Assembly (NCBI RefSeq): GCF_002085925.2
Contig: NZ_CP053562.1
Location: 1,840,001-1,904,000, forward strand
Origin: Thioclava electrotropha
GTDB lineage: Bacteria > Pseudomonadota > Alphaproteobacteria > Rhodobacterales > Rhodobacteraceae
Length of the DNA stretch: 64,000 nucleotides
Direction of reading: 5' to 3'
In this document: positions 51,041 to 59,208 of the stretch, one piece after another
How the letters are laid out: every line of letters begins with the position of its first letter
How positions within the stretch are numbered: the first letter of the stretch is position 1
Translations under genes and position numbers: made by a program
The notes under the pieces: generated by a model
The model's input: the letters and a program-made list of their open reading frames with translations, nothing else
Databases searched by the model: none
Told to the model about the DNA's origin: nothing

Positions 51041-52342
51041 TCAGTAGCGGGCCGCGATCGGCAGGTCCTCGGCCGGGAAGAGGCTGATCACGGTGCAGCC
51101 CTTGTCGGTCACCACGACCTCCTCCTCGATCCGTGCCGCCGAATAGCCGTCCGAGGCCGGGCAATAGGTCTCGAGCGCGAAGACCATGCCGGTCTGGATC
51201 TCCATCGGATTGTCGAGCGAGACCGCGCGGCTGATGATCGGGCGTTCGTGCAGCGCCAGACCCAGCCCGTGGCCGAATTGCAGGCCGAAGGCCGACAGCT
51301 CGTCGGGGAAGCCGAATTCCTCGCATTTCGGGAAAGCCTTCGCGACGACATCGGTGGTTACGCCCGGCTTGATCAGGGCGATCGCATTGTCGAGCCATTC
51401 GCGGCACCGGATATAGGCGTCGTTCTGCGAGGGCGTCGCACGGCCGATGTTGAAGGTCCGGTAATAGCAGGTGCGATAGCCCTGATAGCTTTGCAGGATG
51501 TCGAAGAAGGCCTGATCGCCGGGGCGGAACAGACGGTCGGTGAAGTTATGCGGGTGCGGATTGCAGCGCTCGCCCGAGATCGCGTTGATCGCCTCCACGT
51601 CGTCCGACCCCATCTCGTAGAGCAGCTTGTTGGACATCGCGACGATATCGTTCTCGCGGATGCCCGGCCGCAGCTCTTCATGGATCATGTGGTAGACGCC
51701 ATCGACCATCGCGGCGGCCTGATTGAGCAGCTGGATCTCGTCGATGTTCTTGATCTCGCGGGCGCCGAGCATGACCTGCTGGCCGTCCACGACGTTCAAC
51801 CCGGCTTCTTTTAGCGCGAAGAACATCGCCGTTTCGGCATAGTCCACGCCAACCGGCATGTCGGCCATCCCGGCCTTCTTGATCAGCGAGGCGATTTCCT
51901 CGGCATATTTCTTCATCAGCCCGAAGGAGGGCGGGATCGTGCCGCGCATGCCGACGACGCCTGCCAGCATCCGCTCGGGGTCGAGCCAGTCGCAATATTC
52001 GCGGTGATGAACGGCAGCGGAGCCGAAGTCCCAGACATAGGGCTCATCATCGCCCGCGAGCAGGCAGAACCGGCACATCTTGTCGCGTTCCCACTCGCCG
52101 ATCTTGGTGCCCGAGATGTAGCGGATGTTGTTCACGTCGAAGAGCAGAAGCGAGCCGCAGCCCGATTTCTTCAGCGCGTCCTTGGTGCGGCTCAGACGAT
52201 AGCGACGCAGACGGTCGTGATCGACGCGGCGTTCGAAATCCACGGCAGTGTGGCCCCAAGCGGGGATGTGCTTGTCCCAACGCCAGTTCGGGTCGATGTC
52301 GCCGGGTTGCAGAATGCGCGGGTTGAGGGCGGTCGTGTTCAT
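51041..52342 (-). CDS. M24-family (creatinase/Xaa-Pro peptidase fold) hydrolase with missing metal ligands
   Basis: A 433-residue pita-bread-fold protein. N-terminal creatinase-like domain with LLLFDVNNIRYISGT; C-terminal M24 domain from about 205. Of the five usual metal ligands, Asp281 (FFDILQ), His358 (FGHGLGLALHERP), Glu391 (ALETYC) and Glu407 (IEEEVVV) stand, but the second Asp is replaced in TCYYRTF (291-297). Creatinase is a metal-free precedent. The family also includes DMSP lyase DddP, whose extra Asp ligands are missing here too. GGGAGA precedes the ATG. In this operon it may hydrolyse a C-N or similar bond of the imported compound. Confidence 0.8.
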   Translation of the reverse strand: MNTTALNPRILQPGDIDPNWRWDKHIPAWGHTAVDFERRVDHDRLRRYRLSRTKDALKKSGCGSLLLFDVNNIRYISGTKIGEWERDKMCRFCLLAGDDEPYVWDFGSAAVHHREYCDWLDPERMLAGVVGMRGTIPPSFGLMKKYAEEIASLIKKAGMADMPVGVDYAETAMFFALKEAGLNVVDGQQVMLGAREIKNIDEIQLLNQAAAMVDGVYHMIHEELRPGIRENDIVAMSNKLLYEMGSDDVEAINAISGERCNPHPHNFTDRLFRPGDQAFFDILQSYQGYRTCYYRTFNIGRATPSQNDAYIRCREWLDNAIALIKPGVTTDVVAKAFPKCEEFGFPDELSAFGLQFGHGLGLALHERPIISRAVSLDNPMEIQTGMVFALETYCPASDGYSAARIEEEVVVTDKGCTVISLFPAEDLPIAARY

Positions 52343-52430
52343 GATGGGTCTCCCGGCGCTGCCCTGACGGCGCGCCTGTTTGGTTGAAAATGCGTAAGAG
52401 GGTCGGGGTCGGTCCCGCCTCAGCGGGGGG

Positions 52431-53234
52431 TCACTGGATCACCCAGCCGCCGTCGATATGGAGCATCTGTCCGGTCATGTAGTCGCTGTCGGGGCTGACG
52501 AGGAACGCGGCCGTGCCCTTGATGTCATCCGGGTAGGAGACCTTCTTGAGCGCGAGAATCTCGGCCAGATCGTCGAAAGCCTGACCTTCGCGCTCCTTGA
52601 AGCCGATCTCGACGAGGTCCTTGTCGAGCTGTTCCCAAAGCGGGGTCTTCACCACGCCGGGTGCATAGCCGTTCACGGTGATGCCATGTTCCGCCAGCGC
52701 GATCGCGCCGCAATGGGTCAGCGCGAGGCAGCCATATTTCGAGGTGCAGTACACGGTCACGTCGACCAGCGGCTTGCGCGAGGCGACGGAGCCCACATTG
52801 ATCAGCTTGTAGGGATAGTCCTGCTTGCCCTGCGCGATCATCTGCTTCGCGGTTTCCTGCATGCCGAGCCACATCCCCTTGGTGTTGACCGTCATGATGT
52901 GATCCCAGTTGTCCTCATCGATATCCATGAAGAACCGGGGCTTGTTCAGGCCCGCATTGAAAAGACCCACATTGATCATCCCGAAGGCATCCACGGTGGC
53001 GCCGACCGCCGCAGCGTTGTCTTCGCGCTTGGTGACATCCATGCGCACCGCGATCGCTTTGCCATTGCCACCCTTGTTGATCCTTTCGGCGGTCTCCTGC
53101 GCTGCGTCGAGGTCGATATCGCCCAGGCAGACATTCGCGCCTTGCTGCGCGAAATATTCGGCGTTGCACGCGCCCATCCCTTGGCCTGCGCCGGTAATCA
53201 GGATGTTCTTTCCCTTCAATCGATCGGGGTCCAT
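52431..53234 (-). CDS. Short-chain dehydrogenase/reductase
   Basis: A 267-residue NAD(P)-dependent SDR. Cofactor motif ITGAGQGMGACNAEYF (13-28), acidic GDIDLD after strand 2, catalytic Ser in NVGSVASRKP and YxxxK in YCTSKYG. It is similar in layout to the SDR at 56307-57104 in the divergent block (both have PGVV then SPDSDYMTGQ near the end). GGGAGG precedes the ATG at 53234. It probably oxidises a sugar or polyol hydroxyl. Confidence 0.9.
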   Translation of the reverse strand: MDPDRLKGKNILITGAGQGMGACNAEYFAQQGANVCLGDIDLDAAQETAERINKGGNGKAIAVRMDVTKREDNAAAVGATVDAFGMINVGLFNAGLNKPRFFMDIDEDNWDHIMTVNTKGMWLGMQETAKQMIAQGKQDYPYKLINVGSVASRKPLVDVTVYCTSKYGCLALTHCGAIALAEHGITVNGYAPGVVKTPLWEQLDKDLVEIGFKEREGQAFDDLAEILALKKVSYPDDIKGTAAFLVSPDSDYMTGQMLHIDGGWVIQ

Positions 53235-53245
53235 GTTATTCCTCC

Positions 53246-55051
53246 CTAACTTGATGGTGTTCTCAGCACCCGGTCAGCGCGTTGCTGGATCTTTCCGAGT
53301 GCCTTGCGCGGGGGAATGACCCCGCGCAGCATGTCGTGGATTTCCTGTCCGCAAATTTCGATCAACTCGCAGATGCGCGGCAGCGGCGGGCGCGGCCAGA
53401 ATTGCAGCTCATCGCGCCAGGACATCGCATCCACCGCTTCGAAGATCGGCGACAGATGCTGTACTTGAGGATCGGCGCCGACCGAGTAGCGCGGCACCGT
53501 CCGGCTGCCGTTGAGCACGTAAAGTTTCTGCGCCGCGGGCGATGTGAAGGCGATCAGCGCCTCGGCGGCGGCGGCGCGCCGCTCCTCGGGCAGGTTGGCG
53601 GGGATCGCGAGCACATAGCCGCCCACCGGGGCGACAGGCTTGGCACCAAGCCCCGTCGGGTGCGGAAGATAGCCGGTCGTGTTATGGGCCGGCGAATTCG
53701 CGTCGAGTTCGAAATACGGCGCGAGCAGCGTATAGCCATAGGCCATCGCGACCTTGCCCGCCGCATAGGGGCGCACGCGTTCGTACCACGACATCGACAG
53801 GATATCGGGCGGCGAGACGCTCATCAGCTCCAGCAGGTACTCGGCGGCCGCCTCGGTCGCGGGCGTGTCGAACTGCGCCACGAAATCGTCGCGGTCGAGA
53901 TGATCGGCGTCGAACCCGCCCGCAACCGGGTCGAGATTGACGACCGGCTGGCCGAAATCGGCCATCGCCATGATGAAGGTGTGTCCCAGCGCAGTGCCGC
54001 GCGCGGCGTTCCAGGCAATGCCGTAGCGGCCATGCGCGGGGTCGTGGAAATGGCGCGCGGCCTCGAGCACGAGATCGGACGTGGTCGGCGGCGTCAGCCC
54101 GGCTTCGGCGAAGAGGTCCTTGCGGTAGAACAGCAGCTCCGGCGTGGTCTGGCTGGGCACGCCATAGGGACGGCCTTCCCAATGCGCGCCGCGCCAGCCC
54201 GCGGTGTGAAAATCGCTCGGATCGAGGCGCGAGATGTCCATCACCTCGTCGAGCGGCATCAGAAGACCCTTTTTCGCGAATTCTCCGATCCAGGGCAGGT
54301 CGACGGCGATGATGTCGTAATGGCTGGTCTTGCGGGCCGCGTTGCGCAGAGTCTCTTCGTGTAGCCGGTCGATCGAGAAGGCCCGCTGCGAGATCGAGGT
54401 GCCCACGATATGTTCGAACTGGCGTTTTAGGTTCTCCATCACCATGAAGGTCGGGTCGCCATGAACCAGAACGCGCAGGCCGCCCGACACCGAAATCGGC
54501 TCGGGCAGTACCGAGGGCGGGGCGATCGAATGCCCGGCAAGATAGGTGCCGCCGAAGTAATAGTCGCGCTCGCCCCCGTCGGATTCGGCGAGATGACGGC
54601 GCGCCAGGCGACCGACTCGGTCCGACAGCTGCCCCCAGTTCGTCAGCAGTTGCGTGCTGGCATGAAGCGAAACCGTCTTGCCCGAGCGGGTGCGCGGACG
54701 CTGTTCGATCATCCCTGCATCGACCATATCCGACAGTTTGCGCATCGCGGTCGCATAGGGCACACCCGAGGCGGCGACGAGCGACGAGGGCGTGACGATC
54801 TTTCCCTCCAGATGGCAGCGCACCAGATGGGTAGCCATCGCGAAATAAGGGTTCGGCGCGGAAAGCGAGAGCGTGGAATCGATCTCCTCGGCCAGCGACT
54901 CGAGCAGATCAATCATCGACAGCGCGGTATCCTTATCCTGAACGACGGACGCGCTCGACGCCGGAGCGCCGATATGTCCATGTTGGATATTTTGCGGATC
55001 GAATTTGGTCACGCGTTCTGGTCCGAGCTGTGGTTTTGGTTGCTTCGCCAT
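53246..55051 (-). CDS. Transcriptional regulator: winged-helix domain fused to ABC-type solute-binding domain
   Basis: A 601-residue fusion with no signal peptide. Residues about 68-130 form a winged helix (FAMATHLVRCHLEGKIVTPS, LVAASGVPYATAMRKLSDMV and DAGMIEQRPRTRSGKTV); residues about 190-590 form a family-1 extracellular-solute-binding fold (LRVLVHGDPTFMVMENLKRQ, ELLFYRKDLFAEAGLTPP, YGIAWNAARGTALGHTF, VGGYVLAIPANLPEE). The logic recalls SgrR of E. coli, a cytosolic regulator with a solute-binding domain, but the domain families differ. The ATG at 55051 follows GGAGGA; the frame is open to 55108. It is divergent from the ABC operon and probably senses the imported solute or a derivative. 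Confidence 0.85.
   Translation of the reverse strand: MAKQPKPQLGPERVTKFDPQNIQHGHIGAPASSASVVQDKDTALSMIDLLESLAEEIDSTLSLSAPNPYFAMATHLVRCHLEGKIVTPSSLVAASGVPYATAMRKLSDMVDAGMIEQRPRTRSGKTVSLHASTQLLTNWGQLSDRVGRLARRHLAESDGGERDYYFGGTYLAGHSIAPPSVLPEPISVSGGLRVLVHGDPTFMVMENLKRQFEHIVGTSISQRAFSIDRLHEETLRNAARKTSHYDIIAVDLPWIGEFAKKGLLMPLDEVMDISRLDPSDFHTAGWRGAHWEGRPYGVPSQTTPELLFYRKDLFAEAGLTPPTTSDLVLEAARHFHDPAHGRYGIAWNAARGTALGHTFIMAMADFGQPVVNLDPVAGGFDADHLDRDDFVAQFDTPATEAAAEYLLELMSVSPPDILSMSWYERVRPYAAGKVAMAYGYTLLAPYFELDANSPAHNTTGYLPHPTGLGAKPVAPVGGYVLAIPANLPEERRAAAAEALIAFTSPAAQKLYVLNGSRTVPRYSVGADPQVQHLSPIFEAVDAMSWRDELQFWPRPPLPRICELIEICGQEIHDMLRGVIPPRKALGKIQQRADRVLRTPSS
54972..54990. promoter_or_regulatory. Operator-like palindrome 1 inside the regulator's 5' end
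   Basis: ATATGTCCATGTTGGATAT: TCC and GGA five bases apart, as in the two sites at 55101 and 55122. Centre near 54982, about 127 bases from the next site; a possible looping or roadblock operator. Confidence 0.5.
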
Positions 55052-55100
55052 AGGGTCCTCCGAAAGATGTCCAAATCGAGGATCGTTCACCTTAACGAAA

Positions 55101-55137
55101 ATATCCATTATGGATGCTTCAATATCCGAAATGGATA
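55101..55137. promoter_or_regulatory. Tandem operator-like palindromes upstream of the ABC operon
   Basis: ATATCCATTATGGAT (55101-55115) and ATATCCGAAATGGATA (55122-55137) share TCC-N5-GGA; their centres are 21 bases apart, two helical turns. They lie in the divergent region and fit a dimeric winged-helix regulator. A looser match (ATGTCC at 55067) has a seven-base spacer. Confidence 0.65.
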
Positions 55138-55277
55138 AGTTGGCGGGCGAAAGCGGGGGCGGCTGTCGGAATGATCAGGTTGTGCCGCCGGTGGATTCGG
55201 GCTGCATGGCAAGAGCTCAGGAGGGGGCGACTGCCACGGTCTCACCGGCCGGACTGAAACTTCATGGGAGGATAACA

Positions 55278-56228
55278 ATGAAAAGATCGATGAAGGCGCT
55301 TGTCGCCGGAACCACCGCAGTCGCAACGCTCGCGTTCGCTGGCGGTGCATGGGCCGAACAGATGAAGATCGGCATCACGCAGAACAACGTCGGGGTGGAC
55401 AGCTATCAGACCACCTACGAGAAGGCGTTCAAGGAAGCGGCTGCGGCCAATCCTGACGTCGATGCGGTCGTGCTCGATGCGGGCGGCGACGTGGCGCGCC
55501 AGATCGCGCAAATCCAGGATCTCGTGCAGCAGAACGTGCAGGCGATCATCGTCTGGCCGACCAACGGCAAGGCCGTGGTCCCCGCGGTCAAGAAGGCGCA
55601 TGACGCGGGCATCCCCGTCATCATCACCAACTCCAACATCGCCGAGCAGGGCATGCCCTTCATCGCGGCCTTCTCGGGCCCGAACAATATCGAGCAGGGC
55701 AAGGAAGCGGCGGACATGATGTGCACCGGGCTCAACGGCAAGGGCGACATCGTGCAGATCTCGGGCAAGCCGGGCTATACCACCGCGATCGAACGCCAGA
55801 AGGGCTTCGAGGACGAGCTGGCCAAAGCCTGCCCGGACGTGAAGATCATGGATACCCAGCCGGGTGACTGGAACCGCGAGAAGTCGCAGCGCGTCATGGA
55901 AGATTTCCTCGTGAAATATCCGCAGATCGACGGCGTCTATGCGGCCGATGACAACATGGGCGTCGGTGCGCTCAACGCCGCCAAGGCTGCGGGCCGTGCC
56001 AAGGACATCAAGTTCGTCGGCGCCACCAACTTCGCGGTCGGCTACGAGGCGATGAAGAAGGGCGAGTATTACGGCTCGGTCTACCAGTCGCCGATCGACG
56101 ATGCGAAAAACGCGCTTCAGACCGCGATCGACGTGATCCAGGGCAAGGACGTTCCGAAGATGAACTACTTCAAGACGCCCCAGATCACTGAGAAGAACAT
56201 GGACCAGTTCGAGAAGCCCGCCTTCTGA
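55278..56228 (+). CDS. Sugar ABC transporter substrate-binding protein (RbsB type)
   Basis: A 316-residue periplasmic protein. Signal peptide (1-24, GGAWAEQ), then MKIGITQNNVGVDSYQTTYEK, IQDLVQQNVQAIIVWPTNGKA, GDIVQISGKPGYTTAIERQKG and DGVYAADDNMGVGALNAAKA, all usual in the ribose/galactose/inositol cluster. GGGAGGATAACA precedes the ATG at 55278. A hairpin follows it, as after rhaS. The substrate is unknown. Confidence 0.9.
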   Translation: MKRSMKALVAGTTAVATLAFAGGAWAEQMKIGITQNNVGVDSYQTTYEKAFKEAAAANPDVDAVVLDAGGDVARQIAQIQDLVQQNVQAIIVWPTNGKAVVPAVKKAHDAGIPVIITNSNIAEQGMPFIAAFSGPNNIEQGKEAADMMCTGLNGKGDIVQISGKPGYTTAIERQKGFEDELAKACPDVKIMDTQPGDWNREKSQRVMEDFLVKYPQIDGVYAADDNMGVGALNAAKAAGRAKDIKFVGATNFAVGYEAMKKGEYYGSVYQSPIDDAKNALQTAIDVIQGKDVPKMNYFKTPQITEKNMDQFEKPAF

Positions 56229-56242
56229 TCTCTCCTCCCCGC

Positions 56243-56277
56243 GGGCATGGGCGCAGGCGACGGGCCGGCCCATGCCC
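56243..56277 (+). terminator. Intra-operon hairpin after the binding-protein gene
   Basis: GGGCATGGGC (56243-56252) pairs with GCCCATGCCC (56268-56277). Ten-bp stem between the binding-protein gene and the SDR; no T-run. Confidence 0.55.
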
Positions 56278-56306
56278 AACTTATTGCAGGCAAAATGGAG
56301 ATTTTA

Positions 56307-57104
56307 ATGGGACGCGTATCAGGACGGGTCTGTCTCGTGACGGGCGCTGCGCGCGGAATTGGACGCGCAATTGCCGAGGCGCTGTTGGAAGAGGGGGCGG
56401 ATGTCTGTTTCGCCGATCTCAACGGCGAACGGGTCGCTGAACTTGCCGCAGAGAATGCGGCGCGGGCAGAGGCCGCAGGCGGCCGGGCGATGTCGGCGCA
56501 GGTCGATGTGACCAAGCGCGATCAGGTGCGCGCGATGATGGAACAGGTGGCTGAACAGTTTGGCCGAGTTGACGTGGTGTTCAACAATGCCGGGGTGAAC
56601 CGGCCGATGAATTTCCTCGATGTGACCGAGGAAAACTGGCATTTCATCATGGATATCAATGCGCTCGGCACGCTGATCGGGATGCAGGAAGCGGCCCGGC
56701 AGATGATCGCGCAGGGCGGAGGCGGCAAGATCGTCAACACCGCCTCGATCGCGAGCCGTCAGGGCTTCGACAATGTCGCGCCCTATTGTGCCTCGAAATG
56801 GGCAGTTGTCTCGCTCACGCAATCGGGTGCGCGCGATCTCGCGAAGCACGATATTACGGTGACAGGTTTTGCTCCGGGCGTGGTGGCGACCGAGATGTGG
56901 GAAGAGGTCGATCGCGACCTGATGGAAATCGGTGCGGCGAAGATGCCGGGGCAGGCGATGGAGGAATTCGCCTCCGGTATCCTGCGCGGACGCGTGGCGC
57001 GCCCCGTCGACATCACCGGAACGACGACGTTCCTCGCCTCGCCCGACAGCGACTACATGACGGGACAGATCGTGATGATCGACGGTGGGATGACCTTGGT
57101 CTGA
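56307..57104 (+). CDS. Short-chain dehydrogenase/reductase
   Basis: A 265-residue SDR: VTGAARGIGRAIAEAL (11-26), Asp after strand 2 (FADLNG), NNAGVNRPMNF, catalytic Ser in NTASIASRQG and YCASKWA. It ends with SPDSDYMTGQIVMIDGG. It lies within the ABC operon and resembles the SDR at 52431-53234. ATG at 56307 is the conserved N-terminus; the ribosome site GGAG is weak. A polyol/sugar dehydrogenase of the sorbitol/ribitol type is plausible. Confidence 0.88.
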   Translation: MGRVSGRVCLVTGAARGIGRAIAEALLEEGADVCFADLNGERVAELAAENAARAEAAGGRAMSAQVDVTKRDQVRAMMEQVAEQFGRVDVVFNNAGVNRPMNFLDVTEENWHFIMDINALGTLIGMQEAARQMIAQGGGGKIVNTASIASRQGFDNVAPYCASKWAVVSLTQSGARDLAKHDITVTGFAPGVVATEMWEEVDRDLMEIGAAKMPGQAMEEFASGILRGRVARPVDITGTTTFLASPDSDYMTGQIVMIDGGMTLV

Positions 57105-57149
57105 CCCGCCGTCAGCGGCAGCGAGGAGGCTGCCCGACGGGAGGAGAAA

Positions 57150-58208
57150 ATGGCGAATTTTCATGTGGAGAAGCCGGTCGCCTCGCGCGGCCAGCAAACT
57201 GCGCGCGTGGCGCGTGACATCAGGGGGGGTGGAATGAACCGAGACAGGTGGAAAACGATCGCGAGCGTTCTGGCGCGACAGGGCATTCTGGTGGCCTTCG
57301 CGCTGTTCCTGATCGGGTTTTCGATCTTTTCGGACCGGTTCCTGTCTCCCGAGAACATCCTTTCGGTGATGCGCTCCTCGGCGATCATCGGGGTGATGGC
57401 GCTTGGCGTGACGGTGGTGGTGATCGGCGGCAATCTCGATCTGTCCGTGGGTTCGATGCTGTCCTTCTCGACGGTTCTGGTGGTCGATCTGCATGACAAG
57501 ATCGGCCCGGCCCCGGCCATCGGCGTGATGCTTGTGGCAACATTGGCACTGGGGGCGGTGAATGGCCTTCTGGTCGGTGTCGCGCGGCTTAACTCGCTGA
57601 TCGTGACGCTCGGGATGCTCTCGGCGATTCAGGGGCTTACGCTGATCTATTCGGGCGGCAAGAACGTCGATATCGTCAATCAGGATCAGACCTGGTTCAA
57701 GATTTTCGGGCGCGGCACCATCGCGGATATTCCGACGCCCATCGTGATTTTCGCGGTCGGCGCGATCTTGTTGCACCTGATGATGGCCTACACGCCCTTC
57801 GGGCGGCGCATCTACGCCACGGGCGGCAATGCGACCGCGGCGGTGTTCTCCGGCGTGCGGCGCTCGCGGGTGGTGTTCCTGACCTATCTGATCTCGGCCT
57901 CCGGGGTCGCGATCGCCGCGATCATCCTCGGCAGCCGGGTCATGGGCTCGCAGAACAATGTCGGCCAAGGCTACGAGCTGCAGGTGCTGGCCGGGGTGAT
58001 CCTTGGCGGGACCTCGCTGCTGGGCGGGGCGGGCACGATCTGGAAGACGGTGATCGGCGTGCTGATCCTCGGCTTCATCCAGAACGGCCTGCTGCTGATG
58101 GGCTTCGAATATTACGTGCAGTGGCTGGTGACCTGGGTGGTGATCATCCTTGCGGTCTGGCTCGACATCGCGGCCAAGCGTGGCCGGCTGCTTTCCCCGA
58201 TCGCCTGA
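57150..58208 (+). CDS. Sugar ABC transporter permease 1
   Basis: A 352-residue RbsC-type permease with about nine helices. Family motifs: GGNLDLSVGSMLSFSTVLVV (about 92-111), LNSLIVTLGMLSAIQGL, GGNATAAVFSGVRRSRVVF and LGGTSLLGGAGTIWKTVIG. The ATG at 57150 follows GGGAGGAG; a later ATG at 57234 also has a good site, so the 28-residue N-terminal extension is uncertain. Confidence 0.9.
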   Translation: MANFHVEKPVASRGQQTARVARDIRGGGMNRDRWKTIASVLARQGILVAFALFLIGFSIFSDRFLSPENILSVMRSSAIIGVMALGVTVVVIGGNLDLSVGSMLSFSTVLVVDLHDKIGPAPAIGVMLVATLALGAVNGLLVGVARLNSLIVTLGMLSAIQGLTLIYSGGKNVDIVNQDQTWFKIFGRGTIADIPTPIVIFAVGAILLHLMMAYTPFGRRIYATGGNATAAVFSGVRRSRVVFLTYLISASGVAIAAIILGSRVMGSQNNVGQGYELQVLAGVILGGTSLLGGAGTIWKTVIGVLILGFIQNGLLLMGFEYYVQWLVTWVVIILAVWLDIAAKRGRLLSPIA

Positions 58209-58218
58209 GGAGGAGACA

Positions 58219-59208
58219 ATGGCGGATACCGTTATCAAATCGCCCGTGCGTTGGCTCGCTGCCAACCCGATCTGGGGCTTCATCGTTCTGATCTTCGTGT
58301 TCTTCAGCTTCGCGAACCCTTATTTCTTCGCGCTGCAGAACTTCCAGAACATCCTCGTGCAGACCTCGACCATCGGGTTGATCGCGCTTGGCATGACGCT
58401 GGTGATGATCAACGGCAATATCGACCTGAGCGTCGGTGCGGTCGTGGCGCTTGCGGCCAGCCTCTGCGTCGATATCCAAGGTTGGGAGATGTTTGCGGAC
58501 TGGGGCAACTGGGCGATCCTGCCGGGCGTGATCGCGGCGCTTGTCGCGGGTACCGCGCTCGGTGCGCTCAACGGCTTCATCGTCTGGAAGACCGGGGTCG
58601 ATGCCTTCATCGTCACGCTGGGGGCGATGCTCGGCGTACGTGGCCTCGTCTTCGTCTACACCAAAGAGCAATCCTTCTTCGCGATGAACTTCGCCTTCTC
58701 GGACTTCGGCTCGAGCAACATGGGCCCGTTGCCGACATTGGCGGTGTTGTTCCTCGTTTGCACGGCGGCGGTGTATTTCCTGCTCGCGCGGACGGTTCAT
58801 GGCCGAAACACCTATGCGGTGGGCGGCAACCGCTCGGCTGCGGTGAATGCCGGGATCCGGGTCGGGCCACATATGCTGATCAACTTCATGATCGTGGGCT
58901 TCTTCGCGGCGCTCGCGGGGGTGACGCTGTCCTCGCAGATGGGCGCTGCGACCCCGAACCTCGGCACCAATTACGAGCTTTGGGTGATCACCTCGGTCGT
59001 TCTTGGCGGCACCAAGCTCAATGGTGGGGCAGGGACGATCCTCGGCACGCTGGGCGGGGTTCTCGCGATCGGCATCCTGCGCAACGGGATGAACCTGATG
59101 CAGGTGCCCGCTTTCTATGTGCTGGTGATCCTCGGGACGATCCTGATCGCCGTGCTGCTTCTCGACAAGCAGCTGAACCGCAAGGGCAAAGAGGAGCTTC
59201 GGGTATGA
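58219..59208 (+). CDS. Sugar ABC transporter permease 2
   Basis: A 329-residue RbsC-type permease: NGNIDLSVGAVVALAAS, VDAFIVTLGAMLGVRGL, GGNRSAAVNAGIRVGP and LGGTKLNGGAGTILGTLGG. GAGGAGGAGACA precedes the ATG at 58219, ten bases after the first permease. The stop overlaps the ATPase start by four bases (ATGA). Confidence 0.92.
   Translation: MADTVIKSPVRWLAANPIWGFIVLIFVFFSFANPYFFALQNFQNILVQTSTIGLIALGMTLVMINGNIDLSVGAVVALAASLCVDIQGWEMFADWGNWAILPGVIAALVAGTALGALNGFIVWKTGVDAFIVTLGAMLGVRGLVFVYTKEQSFFAMNFAFSDFGSSNMGPLPTLAVLFLVCTAAVYFLLARTVHGRNTYAVGGNRSAAVNAGIRVGPHMLINFMIVGFFAALAGVTLSSQMGAATPNLGTNYELWVITSVVLGGTKLNGGAGTILGTLGGVLAIGILRNGMNLMQVPAFYVLVILGTILIAVLLLDKQLNRKGKEELRV

Noticed and set aside
51041..52342. 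Reading the M24 protein as a DMSP lyase DddP
   Set aside because: The fold is shared, but the DddP-specific Asp metal ligands are not kept and the neighbourhood is a sugar-type catabolic island.
46161..52342. Ectoine catabolism (DoeA plus DoeC-like dehydrogenase)
   Set aside because: No DoeB deacetylase or DoeD aminotransferase is present, and the importer is of sugar type.
56319..58283. Minus-strand open frame of 654 codons opposite the SDR and permease 1
   Set aside because: Antisense to clear family members within an ABC operon.
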